This document shows, piece after piece, positions 32,639 through 40,026 of a stretch of 64,000 nt of DNA (position 1 is its first letter; each line of letters begins with the position of its first letter). The position numbers and the translations under genes were made by a program. Under the pieces are notes generated by a model. That model was not told the origin of the DNA. It ran no database searches and saw only the letters and a list, made by a program, of their open reading frames with translations. The stretch lies in NCBI GenBank assembly GCA_964599095.1, contig CAZREB010000003.1, positions 62,001 to 126,000 on the forward strand. The letters are read 5' to 3'. Source of the stretch: SZAS-79 sp964599095 (GTDB lineage Bacteria > Pseudomonadota > Gammaproteobacteria > Burkholderiales > SG8-39).

Positions 32639-33685
32639 TCAGTGAATGACGGTCATCGCTTCGGGTCTTACGGCGAGCATCCCGTCGAGATGGAAGTGAT
32701 CGAGGAAGTTCGGCGCGCTCGTGCGCTCGACCAGCTTGTTGCGGATCGCCCAACGCGCCTCGTCCTCGAGCGCGCCGAGCAGGCTCTGACCGAGGCGCAC
32801 ATTGAAGCGAAAGGGTTCGAGCAGGCTCTTGACACCTTCCGCCTGCTCCTTGCGCAATCCCGCGATCAGCGCCTGCGCCTCGCCCGGCCCCTCCGCGTAG
32901 TAACGCTCCGCGCGTACGAGTGCACGCAGCGCACGCCGCACCGCTTCGGCGCGCTTCGCGGCAGTCTCGCGGCGCGCGACCAGCAGCCAGGGCGTTTCGT
33001 AGATGCCGGCGCCGGCGAAAGTCTCGCCGTTGGGGCCGAGCGCTTTCCTCGCCGCCCCGACATAGGGTTCCCAAGACGCGACGGCATCGACTTCGCCCGC
33101 GGCCAGCGCGCCGGCCATCCTGCCGGGCGCGAGGTCCGCCAGCCTGACCTGGCTGGATGTGAGGTGCTGCCGGACCAGCATCCCGTCGAGGAAGTAATGC
33201 CCGCTGGTGCCGAAGGTGACGCCGACCCGCTTGCCCTTGAGCGCCGCGATCGACGCGATGCCGCGATCACGGCGCACCACGATCGCGTTTTCCTCGCCGG
33301 AGGTCGTCGCCATCGTGGCGAGGACCACGACCGGCGCGTCCCTCATCGTCGCGAACATGAACGGGATGTCCGCGACCGTGCCGAAGTCGGCCTTGCCGGC
33401 GATGACCGCATCCAGGCACTCCTTGCCGGTCGGGTACTCCAGGATCGCGACCTGCAGGCCTTCGGCCCGAAAATGGCCGAGCGCGCCGGCGATGGCGATC
33501 AGGCTCGAGCCCGGATAGGCCACGGACGCTGCCAGCGTTATCACTTCGGGCGGTCCCGCAGGCGGCCTGTCCGCGCCACGGTTCCACCACCAGTAGCCGC
33601 CGGCCGCGATCGCGGCAACGACCACCGCGGCGAGAAGCAGGCCCGACGCCGCCTTGCCTGCCGAAAGTTTCGCCGTGGTGTTCAT
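32639..33685 (-). CDS. Membrane-anchored NMT1/SsuA-like periplasmic binding protein
   Basis: A 348-residue protein. A single N-terminal hydrophobic helix (GLLLAAVVVAAIAAGGYWWW) with no clear cleavage site suggests a permanent anchor. The rest matches the NMT1/SsuA type II binding fold: ASVAYPGSSLIAIAGALGHF, ECLDAVIAGKADFGTVADIP, ALKGKRVGVTFGTSGHYFLD, ALAAGEVDAVASWEPY. Relatives bind sulfonates, nitrate, taurine or thiamine precursors. No permease or ATPase gene is adjacent, and the gene sits in a chemosensory operon between CheW and the MCP, so a sensing role is more likely than transport. AGGGAGA precedes the ATG. Confidence 0.88.
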   Translation of the reverse strand: MNTTAKLSAGKAASGLLLAAVVVAAIAAGGYWWWNRGADRPPAGPPEVITLAASVAYPGSSLIAIAGALGHFRAEGLQVAILEYPTGKECLDAVIAGKADFGTVADIPFMFATMRDAPVVVLATMATTSGEENAIVVRRDRGIASIAALKGKRVGVTFGTSGHYFLDGMLVRQHLTSSQVRLADLAPGRMAGALAAGEVDAVASWEPYVGAARKALGPNGETFAGAGIYETPWLLVARRETAAKRAEAVRRALRALVRAERYYAEGPGEAQALIAGLRKEQAEGVKSLLEPFRFNVRLGQSLLGALEDEARWAIRNKLVERTSAPNFLDHFHLDGMLAVRPEAMTVIH

Positions 33686-33722
33686 GTCTTTTCTCCCTGG
33701 GTCAAAGTGGACCCGGCTCTTG

Positions 33723-33905
33723 TCACGTTTGGTATCGCTCGACCAGGACTCCCGGTTTTCGCTCCTGCGAGCCGAGACTGCGTGCAGCTTGCTGTTTTCC
33801 GGCCATCAACCCGACGCCGGCATGGCGGGCGGCCCCGACTGCCCCTCGCACAGCGGCAGCGATCGGAACGCCAGCAGTGATCCGGGTGCCGACGCGAGGC
33901 GTCAT
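33723..33905 (-). CDS. Small 60-residue ORF overlapping the cheW stop
   Basis: The ATG at 33905 overlaps the upstream CheW-like stop by ATGA, the same coupling used throughout this operon. The sequence begins TPRVGTRITAGVPIAAAVRG and ends QERKPGVLVERYQT. The N-terminus resembles the start of an MCP (LRVGTRL plus a hydrophobic stretch), so it may be the stub of a lost receptor gene, or a small protein in its own right. No family recognised. If it is not real, 33686-33901 is non-coding. Confidence 0.35.
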   Translation of the reverse strand: MTPRVGTRITAGVPIAAAVRGAVGAARHAGVGLMAGKQQAARSLGSQERKPGVLVERYQT

Positions 33906-34486
33906 GTCGATGGGTCCAGGTTCGGCCGGCGATCGCGATCGGGCCCGGGCTCGTCGACCTCGTCGTCGACGATCATCGCCGGATGCGCGATGACCCTCGC
34001 CGCGTCGAACACGATCAACCCCTCGCCGGTCACCCCGCGCAGGAATTCGGCATTGATTCCCGCCAGGGTTGCCGGCGCCGGCAGGATCGCGGCCGCCGGC
34101 ACGGCGCGCACACCCACGACCGCGTCGGCCACCACCCCGAACTCGATCGCGCCTTCGCGCAGGACCACCGCGCGGGTCGCGTTCGTCAGGCCACGCTCGG
34201 GCAGGCCCAGCAGGCGCTTCAACTCGATGACCGCGACGATCTCGCCGCGCAGGTTGACGATGCCCAGCACGTGGGGCGGGGTGCACGGCACCGGCGTGAG
34301 CTCCTCGAGCGTGAATACGTCGCGCACATAACGCGTCTCGAACGCGTAGTGTTCGCGCGCCAAATCGAACACCAGCAAGTCGACGTCGTTCGCGGCGCCG
34401 CGCGGCGCGACCGGCCGTCCAAGACGCCGCGCGCGCTCCCCGAGGACGCGCTCACGGCGGATCGCTTCGCTTTCAGGCGTCGGCAT
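33902..34486 (-). CDS. cheW: CheW-like coupling protein (WspD position)
   Basis: A 194-residue CheW domain protein with a 35-residue charged N-terminal extension. The core is LLVFDLAREHYAFETRYVRDVF, PHVLGIVNLRGEIVAVIELK, and VGVVADAVVGV. CheW proteins link the receptor tip to CheA. Its start overlaps the end of cheR by 14 bases. Together with the second CheW it reproduces the two-CheW content of Wsp systems. Confidence 0.9.
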   Translation of the reverse strand: MPTPESEAIRRERVLGERARRLGRPVAPRGAANDVDLLVFDLAREHYAFETRYVRDVFTLEELTPVPCTPPHVLGIVNLRGEIVAVIELKRLLGLPERGLTNATRAVVLREGAIEFGVVADAVVGVRAVPAAAILPAPATLAGINAEFLRGVTGEGLIVFDAARVIAHPAMIVDDEVDEPGPDRDRRPNLDPST

Positions 34487-35972
34487 GGGTGAGTTCCCGC
34501 ATGGACTGGACCGTCCGCGCGAGGCCGCCGGCGCTCATGCCGTCGGTTTCGGGAACGAGATCTTCGGGTGCCTGCCGCGCGAGGAGCGCCAGCGCGATGT
34601 CCAGGTGTTTGCGCGCCAGCGCACCCTTGCCGCGGCGCGCGGCGAGCGTGGCGAGCGCAATATGCGCGGGCACGAAGTCGCCATCCAGGTAGAGAGTCCG
34701 CCTCAGCGATCGCTCGGCCTGCGCGGGGTCGCCCGCCTCGGTTTCGATCAAGGCATGCACGTAATGTGTCGCCGGATCGAGCTTGTTGGCGGCAAGCGCG
34801 TTGCGGCTGCAGGCGAGCGCGGCCGCCAGGTTTCCGGCATTGGCATGGCAGCGCGCGAGCAGGGCGGCGCTCCGGGCGCAGCCCGGGCCGGCGCGCGCGG
34901 TCTCGAGGAGCGCGGCGGCTGCGGCGTAGCGGCCCTGCGCATAGAGCGCGCGCGCGTCTTCCAGCAGCCCGCCGGCGCTCGCCGCCTGGGCCTCGGCACC
35001 CGCGGGGCGGGCGGCCGGCGCCGCGCGCGGCTTCGGCGGCCTTGCCGCGTTTCGACTCCGCTTTACGGATGCGGGCGTGCCGCCGGCCACGGCGGACTCG
35101 TCCGCGCCGGCCTTCCGGAAGATCGTGCAGTCACCCGGCCGGTACGCCTGCCACGCCGGCAGCCGCAGCGGCAGTTGCGGGGTCTCGGCAGCACCCGGGA
35201 TCAGCCAGCCGCCGTCGCCCAAGGCGCGGTGGAAGCGTTCGAGCACGCGCTGCGCCGAATCCGGCGTGAAGTACATGAGGACGTTGCGGCACAGGATGAC
35301 GTCGATTGCGTTGGTGCCGGTCGCGAGCGAAGGAAAAGCATCCTCCGCGAGATTGAGGTAGGCGAACGTCACCTTCTCCCGGATCCGCGGCAGGAGTTCG
35401 AAGCGGCCGCCCGAAGTCCTGCGGAAATAGCGCGCCTGGATGTCCGCCGGCACGCCGCGGAACGACCATTCCCCGTAGCGCGCCTGCGCAGCCTTGCGCA
35501 AGGCCTCCGGGTTGATGTCGGTGGCGAGGATGCTCACCGCCCAGTCCCGCAGCGGTTCCTGCAGGGTGTCGAGCACGATCGCAACCGAATACGCCTCCTC
35601 GCCGGTGCTGCAGCCAGCGCACCAGATGCGCAATCGGCATTCGGTGCGGCGCCGGGCGATCAGTTCGGGGAGGATGTGCCCGGCCAGCGCCGCCAGGCTC
35701 GGGCTTTCGCGGAGGAAGTAGGTTTCGCCGTTGGTCAGGTGAGCGGCGAGCACCTCGACCTGCGTGCGCGTCAGGCATGCGTGCATCAGCCAGCGCATGC
35801 ACGAAGCGGCATCGGCATGCCCGAAAGCGCACGCGACGTCGCGCATGCGGTGCTCGAGCTCGCGCCATTGATCGGGCCGGAAATGCAGGCCCAGGTTGGC
35901 GGCGAGAAAATCGCCGAAGTCCGCAAGCAGCGCCTGCGATTCCGGCGCACCGGGTGCGCCCGGCTCACACAT
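34473..35972 (-). CDS. cheR: CheR-type receptor methyltransferase with TPR region (WspC-like)
   Basis: About 499 residues. The CheR domain (1-270) has NLGLHFRPDQWRELEHRM, LTNGETYFLRE, the SAM motif RIWCAGCSTGEEAYSVAI, ILATDINPEAL and VILCRNVLMYF. A Pro/Ala linker leads to TPR-like helical repeats (ARALYAQGRYAAAAALLE, AALLARCHANAGNLAAAL, ALIETEAGDPAQAERSLR). The CheR-TPR fusion is characteristic of WspC. It methylates glutamates on the receptor. I chose ATG 35972 because GAGG lies 9 bases upstream and the overlap with the preceding cheW is then eight bases; ATG 35990 is an alternative. Confidence 0.93.
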   Translation of the reverse strand: MCEPGAPGAPESQALLADFGDFLAANLGLHFRPDQWRELEHRMRDVACAFGHADAASCMRWLMHACLTRTQVEVLAAHLTNGETYFLRESPSLAALAGHILPELIARRRTECRLRIWCAGCSTGEEAYSVAIVLDTLQEPLRDWAVSILATDINPEALRKAAQARYGEWSFRGVPADIQARYFRRTSGGRFELLPRIREKVTFAYLNLAEDAFPSLATGTNAIDVILCRNVLMYFTPDSAQRVLERFHRALGDGGWLIPGAAETPQLPLRLPAWQAYRPGDCTIFRKAGADESAVAGGTPASVKRSRNAARPPKPRAAPAARPAGAEAQAASAGGLLEDARALYAQGRYAAAAALLETARAGPGCARSAALLARCHANAGNLAAALACSRNALAANKLDPATHYVHALIETEAGDPAQAERSLRRTLYLDGDFVPAHIALATLAARRGKGALARKHLDIALALLARQAPEDLVPETDGMSAGGLARTVQSMRELTHADA

Positions 35973-36423
35973 GGACCAGTGCCTCGTCAAGCACGCGTTG
36001 GTCCTCGAGCGACAGGAAGAGCGCCGGGTCGTGGATCAGGACGAGGCCGCTTTCCAGCCGGGCGATGCCCGCAATCGCTTCGGCGCCGCGCACCACCGTT
36101 TCGGTCTTCACGATGTCCTCGGGCGCACAGGAAGCGATTTCGGTATCGCCCTCGGCGAGCAGGCCCAGCAAGCGCTGCCGCGTGCGTGCGACCACGATCC
36201 GGTCCTCGAGCGCGACCTCGCGCTCGGCAAGGCCGAGCCGCCGGCGCAGGTCACCGACCGGAACGATCGTGCCGTGCAGGCTGAATACGCCGCGAATCGA
36301 CGCCGGCGCGCCGGCGAGCGGCGTGAGCAGCACCGCCTGCACCACGCGCTCGACCGTGCCGAGACCCAGGGCGTAGCGCTGGCCGTCGAGACGGAAGGTG
36401 AGCAGCATCGATGGATCGCTCAC
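35965..36423 (-). CDS. cheW: CheW-like coupling protein (WspB position)
   Basis: A 152-residue CheW: LLTFRLDGQRYALGLGTVERVV, ASIRGVFSLHGTIVPVGDLRRR, and ARTRQRLLGLLAEG. It starts at GTG 36423, whose GTGA overlaps the stop of the receiver gene, and it overlaps cheR at its end. It probably couples CheA to the MCP alongside the other CheW. Confidence 0.9.
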   Translation of the reverse strand: MSDPSMLLTFRLDGQRYALGLGTVERVVQAVLLTPLAGAPASIRGVFSLHGTIVPVGDLRRRLGLAEREVALEDRIVVARTRQRLLGLLAEGDTEIASCAPEDIVKTETVVRGAEAIAGIARLESGLVLIHDPALFLSLEDQRVLDEALVHV

Positions 36424-36833
36424 GCAACGCCTCGGCCGACCGCGCCGGCCTCCGGCACGCCCGCCGAGCCGGCCTTTTGTCGCAGCACGGCCTGCAGCAC
36501 CCTCGGGAGTTCCTGGAACAATTTGCGCCTGGAGACGAGGGCGATGACGTCGGCGTCCGGCGCGCTCGCGACCTGCGCGCGATCGTTCATTGTCGTCAGT
36601 ATCACCACCGGTACGGTGGGCGCGCGTGCGTGGATCAGGTGCGCCGCCTTTATGCCGTTCAGCCCGCGGATACCGACGTCCAGCAACACCGCGTCGACGC
36701 CGATCCGGTTTACGATGTCGAGCGCCTTGCTGACGCGGCTGACGCTGAGCACGGTCAGCTCCGGCATCCTCTCGGCGAGCCAGTCGTGCAGGACCACGCG
36801 CAGCGCGTCGTGGTTTGCGACGATCAGCACCAT
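36420..36833 (-). CDS. Pseudo-receiver protein heading the chemosensory operon
   Basis: About 137 residues from ATG 36833 (a TTG at 36860 is possible). The fold is a receiver: VLIVANHDALRVVLHDWL, VDAVLLDVGIRGLNGIKAAH, VVILTTMND. The acidic pair of the first strand reads Ala-Asn instead of Asp-Asp and the conserved Lys position reads Arg (ALVSRRK), while the phosphoacceptor Asp is retained. Mg-dependent phosphorylation is therefore doubtful. It may act as a constitutive protein-interaction module. It is the first gene of the run; 36834-37011 upstream shows no clear promoter. Confidence 0.8.
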   Translation of the reverse strand: MVLIVANHDALRVVLHDWLAERMPELTVLSVSRVSKALDIVNRIGVDAVLLDVGIRGLNGIKAAHLIHARAPTVPVVILTTMNDRAQVASAPDADVIALVSRRKLFQELPRVLQAVLRQKAGSAGVPEAGAVGRGVA

Positions 36834-37011
36834 GGCATTTCCCGCGCGCGGAGCTTCCAAGGAAAGTTTCCCTGTGTGCGCCCGGGCGCCGATGCACCGA
36901 AGCGCGTGGAAGATGCTGGCAGGACCGTCGCCCGGCGTCTGTGCGGCCGATCCTGAAACTGCTGTAGGGGAAAACCCGATGGCCGGGGCCGCGAACCGGC
37001 GTCGCGAGCGC

Positions 37012-37656
37012 CTACTCGAGCGAGGTCACACCCTGCCGGATGGCGAAGCGCACCAGGCTGGCCAGGTCGTGGATGTCGAGCTTTCCGTACAGGCGAGCGC
37101 GGTAGGTCTCGACCGTCTTCGGCGAAAGGTTGAGCGCCGCGGCAATTTCGGCGATCGCCTTGCCCTCGGCGAGCAGTTGCAGCACCTGCCGCTCGCGTGC
37201 GCTGAGCGCATTCAACGGGTCCTCTCGCCGGGCCCGGCTGAGGTAGCGGCCGATGACGCTGGCGGTGACCTGGGGGCTGAAGTAGTGAAGGCCGCCGTGC
37301 ACCGCCCGGATCGCCTCCACCAGGTCGCGCCCGGCCGCACGCTTGACCACAAAACCCTGCGCGCCCGCTTCGAGGGCCCGGTAGACGTATTCCGGCCGCG
37401 AATGCATCGAGACCGCGATCACGCGGATGCGCGGATTCCGGTCGTAGAGCACGCGCGTCGCCTCTATGCCGTCCGTCCCGGGCATCGACAAGTCCATCAG
37501 GACGATGTCCGGTTCGAGTTCGAGCGCGCGGCGCGCGGCCTCGGCGCCGTCGCCGGCCGTGGCGATCACCTCGAAGCCCGGTTCGACGGACACGACGTGC
37601 CTCAGGCCTTCAGCGACCATGGCATGGTCGTCGGCGATCAGGATGCGGATCGGCAT
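37012..37656 (-). CDS. NarL/FixJ-family response regulator
   Basis: A 214-residue regulator. Receiver: IRILIADDHAMVAEGLR, phosphoacceptor in VLMDLSMPGTDG, Lys in GFVVKRAAG. LuxR-type helix-turn-helix: LSARERQVLQLLAEGKAIAE, LNLSPKTVETYRARLYGKL. It is transcribed three bases downstream of its partner PAS kinase, so they form a two-gene pair. It closely resembles the regulator at 39379-40023, so the two pairs look like an ancient duplication. Target genes are unknown; the chemosensory operon lies just downstream. Confidence 0.93.
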   Translation of the reverse strand: MPIRILIADDHAMVAEGLRHVVSVEPGFEVIATAGDGAEAARRALELEPDIVLMDLSMPGTDGIEATRVLYDRNPRIRVIAVSMHSRPEYVYRALEAGAQGFVVKRAAGRDLVEAIRAVHGGLHYFSPQVTASVIGRYLSRARREDPLNALSARERQVLQLLAEGKAIAEIAAALNLSPKTVETYRARLYGKLDIHDLASLVRFAIRQGVTSLE

Positions 37657-37659
37657 GGC

Positions 37660-39120
37660 TCAGCCCGGCACCCGCGCGACCAGGCGGGTGCCTCTCCCGG
37701 GGGCGCTGTGCAAATCGAAGGTCCCGTTGACCGCGAGGATGCGCTCGCGCATCAGCGCCAGGCCGAGCCCTTCGCGATCGCCGCGCCTGCGGTGCCTGAA
37801 TCCAGCGCCGTCATCGGACACGTCCAGTTGCACCCCATCGTCGCGCCAGTTCAGCGCCACGTCGACCTGCCGCGCGTTGGCGTGCTTCGCGACGTTGTTG
37901 AGCGCTTCCTGCAGCACGCGGATCAGCGCGATCTCCGCCCGCCGTGCGATCCTGCGCGGCCTGCCCGTCGCCCTCACGCGCACGGCGAGGCCGGTCCTGC
38001 GGCGGAACTCGTCGGCCACCGAGGCCATCGTCGGTCCGAGCCCAAGGTCGTCCAGCATCGGCGGGCGCAGTTCATGCAGCGCGGCATCGATGCCGTTCGA
38101 GACTGCGTCGAGCAGGTTGCGCGAATCCTGCAGGCGACGCCGCGTGTCGGCGTCGAAGGCGCTCATCCTTCCGATCAGGATGTCGCAATTGATGCTGAGC
38201 GCGGTCAGGTTCTGCCCGACCTCGTCGTGCAGGTTTTCGGCCATGCGCCTGCGCTCGCTTTCCTGCGCGTTCACCAGGCGCCGGGCCAGCGTCCGCACGT
38301 CCCTGACGGCCGCGCGCAATTGCTCTTCGCGCATGCGCTGACCGGTGATGTCCAGGCACGTCCCGATGACCTTGGTCATCCGCCCGACCGCGTCCTTTAT
38401 CGCTTCGCCTGAGACGATGGCGATCCGCTCTCCGCCGTCGAGGGACGCGAGCCGGGCTTCGAATTCAAACGCCTTGCCCCGGGCGATGGATTGCTCGGCG
38501 GAGGTGCGAGCGCGCTCACGGTCCCCGGCATGGATGAATTCGAGCACCGTTTCGAGCGGCTGCGGCGGGAGGTCATCGGCGATGCCGAGCATGCGGCGAA
38601 ACGCCCGCGACCCGCTGACCGCGGCAGTTGCGGAATCGTATTCCCAGTAGCCCAGGCCCGCGATTTCCTGCGCCCGCGCTAGCTGCCGGCGGCTTTCGCG
38701 CAGCTGCTGCTCGGAGCGCTTGAGCGCGGTGATGTCACGCGAACTGCCGATGCTGCCGAGGAAGCGGCCTGCTTCGTCCCGGACAAGGTAGGCATTGGCG
38801 CTCAGGACGACGATGCTGCCGTCCTTGTGACGTACCCGGTTCTCGTAATCCACGACGACGTCCGTCCCGGACTGGATGCTCCGGGCGAAGAACGCCTGTT
38901 CCCTGGCATGCAGCTCCGGCGGCATGAAATCGAGGAAATGCCGCCCGATCATTTCTTCGGGTTCGCGCCCGTACACGCGCCGGCTGGCCGCATTCATGAA
39001 GGTGATTCGCCCGTCGCCGTCCACCGCCCAGATCACGTCGTGAGACGTTTCGACCAGGATGCGATAGCGTTGTTCCCCTTCGGACAGCGCTGTGCGCAGC
39101 GCCAGTGGCGATTGATCCAT
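37660..39120 (-). CDS. Cytoplasmic PAS-PAS histidine kinase (NarX/HisKA_3 type)
   Basis: A 486-residue soluble kinase with no membrane segment. PAS 1 spans about 20-135 (DVIWAVDGDGRITFMNAAS to GSSRDITALKR) and PAS 2 about 150-265 (IAGLGYWEYDSATAAV to GTCLDITGQR). The HisKA_3 domain has the phosphorylated His in RRRMAENLHDEVGQNLTAL, and the ATPase has LQEALNNVAKHANA, VSDDGAGF and GLGLALMRERI. It pairs with the regulator immediately downstream. GATATA lies just before the ATG, hinting at a short leader. The signal is presumably a cytoplasmic ligand or redox state sensed by PAS. Confidence 0.92.
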   Translation of the reverse strand: MDQSPLALRTALSEGEQRYRILVETSHDVIWAVDGDGRITFMNAASRRVYGREPEEMIGRHFLDFMPPELHAREQAFFARSIQSGTDVVVDYENRVRHKDGSIVVLSANAYLVRDEAGRFLGSIGSSRDITALKRSEQQLRESRRQLARAQEIAGLGYWEYDSATAAVSGSRAFRRMLGIADDLPPQPLETVLEFIHAGDRERARTSAEQSIARGKAFEFEARLASLDGGERIAIVSGEAIKDAVGRMTKVIGTCLDITGQRMREEQLRAAVRDVRTLARRLVNAQESERRRMAENLHDEVGQNLTALSINCDILIGRMSAFDADTRRRLQDSRNLLDAVSNGIDAALHELRPPMLDDLGLGPTMASVADEFRRRTGLAVRVRATGRPRRIARRAEIALIRVLQEALNNVAKHANARQVDVALNWRDDGVQLDVSDDGAGFRHRRRGDREGLGLALMRERILAVNGTFDLHSAPGRGTRLVARVPG

Positions 39121-39378
39121 CTATATCGGCCTGGGGCGCCTGTCGGCGGCGCCGGCCACGCGATCGCCGCGCCGGGAATTGGCGCTGCCGATTGGCGTGC
39201 ACCCAGGATGAGCAGGGTTAACTCGCTGCATCGTCCCGACTGCTCCGCGGGACGACTGCAGGCAAGGTGACATCGTTGCCGATCGTATCGGAGGAGCCTG
39301 CCGGTGTCTGTCGCCGATACGCGACAATTCGTGTCGGGAAAATCACTACAAGAAGTCGGATTCCGGCGGGAAATGACC

Positions 39379-40023
39379 TTAATCGAGTGGGGTCATCCCC
39401 TGCTGGATGGCGTATTTCACGAGATCCGCGAGGTTGCCGATGCCCAGCTTCTGCATCAGCCGCGCGCGGTAGGTTTCGACCGTACGCGGGGACAGGTTCA
39501 GCGCTGCGGCGATTGCCGCCGCGGTCTTGCCCTCGACCAGCTGCTGCATGACTTCCCGCTCGCGCGCGCTCAGGCTGTCGAGCGCGCGTCCCGGACCACG
39601 TTCGCGCATATAGCCATCGAGCACGACTTCGGCGATTCTCCTGCAAAAAAAACGCTTCCCGGAATGCACCGCACGAATCGCCGCAACGACGTCGCTTCCC
39701 GCGGACGCTTTGAGCAAGTAACCCCTCGCCCCCGCCTCCACGGCCCGCAGGACGTGCTCGGCATCGGAGTGCACCGACAGCATGACGACTTTCACAGCGG
39801 GGTTTCCTTGAAGGACCAGCCGGGTTGCGTCGATGCCATTGAGATCCGGCATCCCGATGTCCATGACCGCAACGTCGGGCCCGAGCACGGCAATTTCCCG
39901 CACTGCGTCGCGACCGCTGCTTGCATGGCCGACGACGGTGATGTCGGGCTCGGCTTCGAGCAGGGAGCGCAGCCCGTCGACGACTACCGCATGGTCATCC
40001 GCGATGTACGCCTCGATGGCCAT
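39379..40023 (-). CDS. NarL/FixJ-family response regulator
   Basis: A 214-residue regulator. Receiver: EAYIADDHAVVVDGLRSLL, VAVMDIGMPDLNG (phosphoacceptor), GYLLKASAG (Lys). HTH: LSAREREVMQQLVEGKTAAA, LNLSPRTVETYRARLMQKLG. Same length and layout as the regulator at 37012-37656. It follows its partner kinase by three bases. The 258 bases between this gene and the upstream end of the other kinase contain no gene I can support. Confidence 0.93.
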   Translation of the reverse strand: MAIEAYIADDHAVVVDGLRSLLEAEPDITVVGHASSGRDAVREIAVLGPDVAVMDIGMPDLNGIDATRLVLQGNPAVKVVMLSVHSDAEHVLRAVEAGARGYLLKASAGSDVVAAIRAVHSGKRFFCRRIAEVVLDGYMRERGPGRALDSLSAREREVMQQLVEGKTAAAIAAALNLSPRTVETYRARLMQKLGIGNLADLVKYAIQQGMTPLD

Positions 40024-40026
40024 TTG

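Noticed and set aside
30608..33880. 1090-residue plus-strand open frame
   Set aside because: Shadow of cheA, the MCP and the binding-protein genes on the other strand; rich in Arg/His/Leu with no domain.
36834..37011. Sigma-54 or strong sigma-70 promoter for the chemosensory operon
   Set aside because: No convincing -24/-12 or -35/-10 pair was found on the minus strand; read-through from the upstream regulator gene cannot be excluded.
35896..38412. 838-residue plus-strand open frame
   Set aside because: Antisense to cheW, the pseudo-receiver, a response regulator and a kinase; no recognisable domain.
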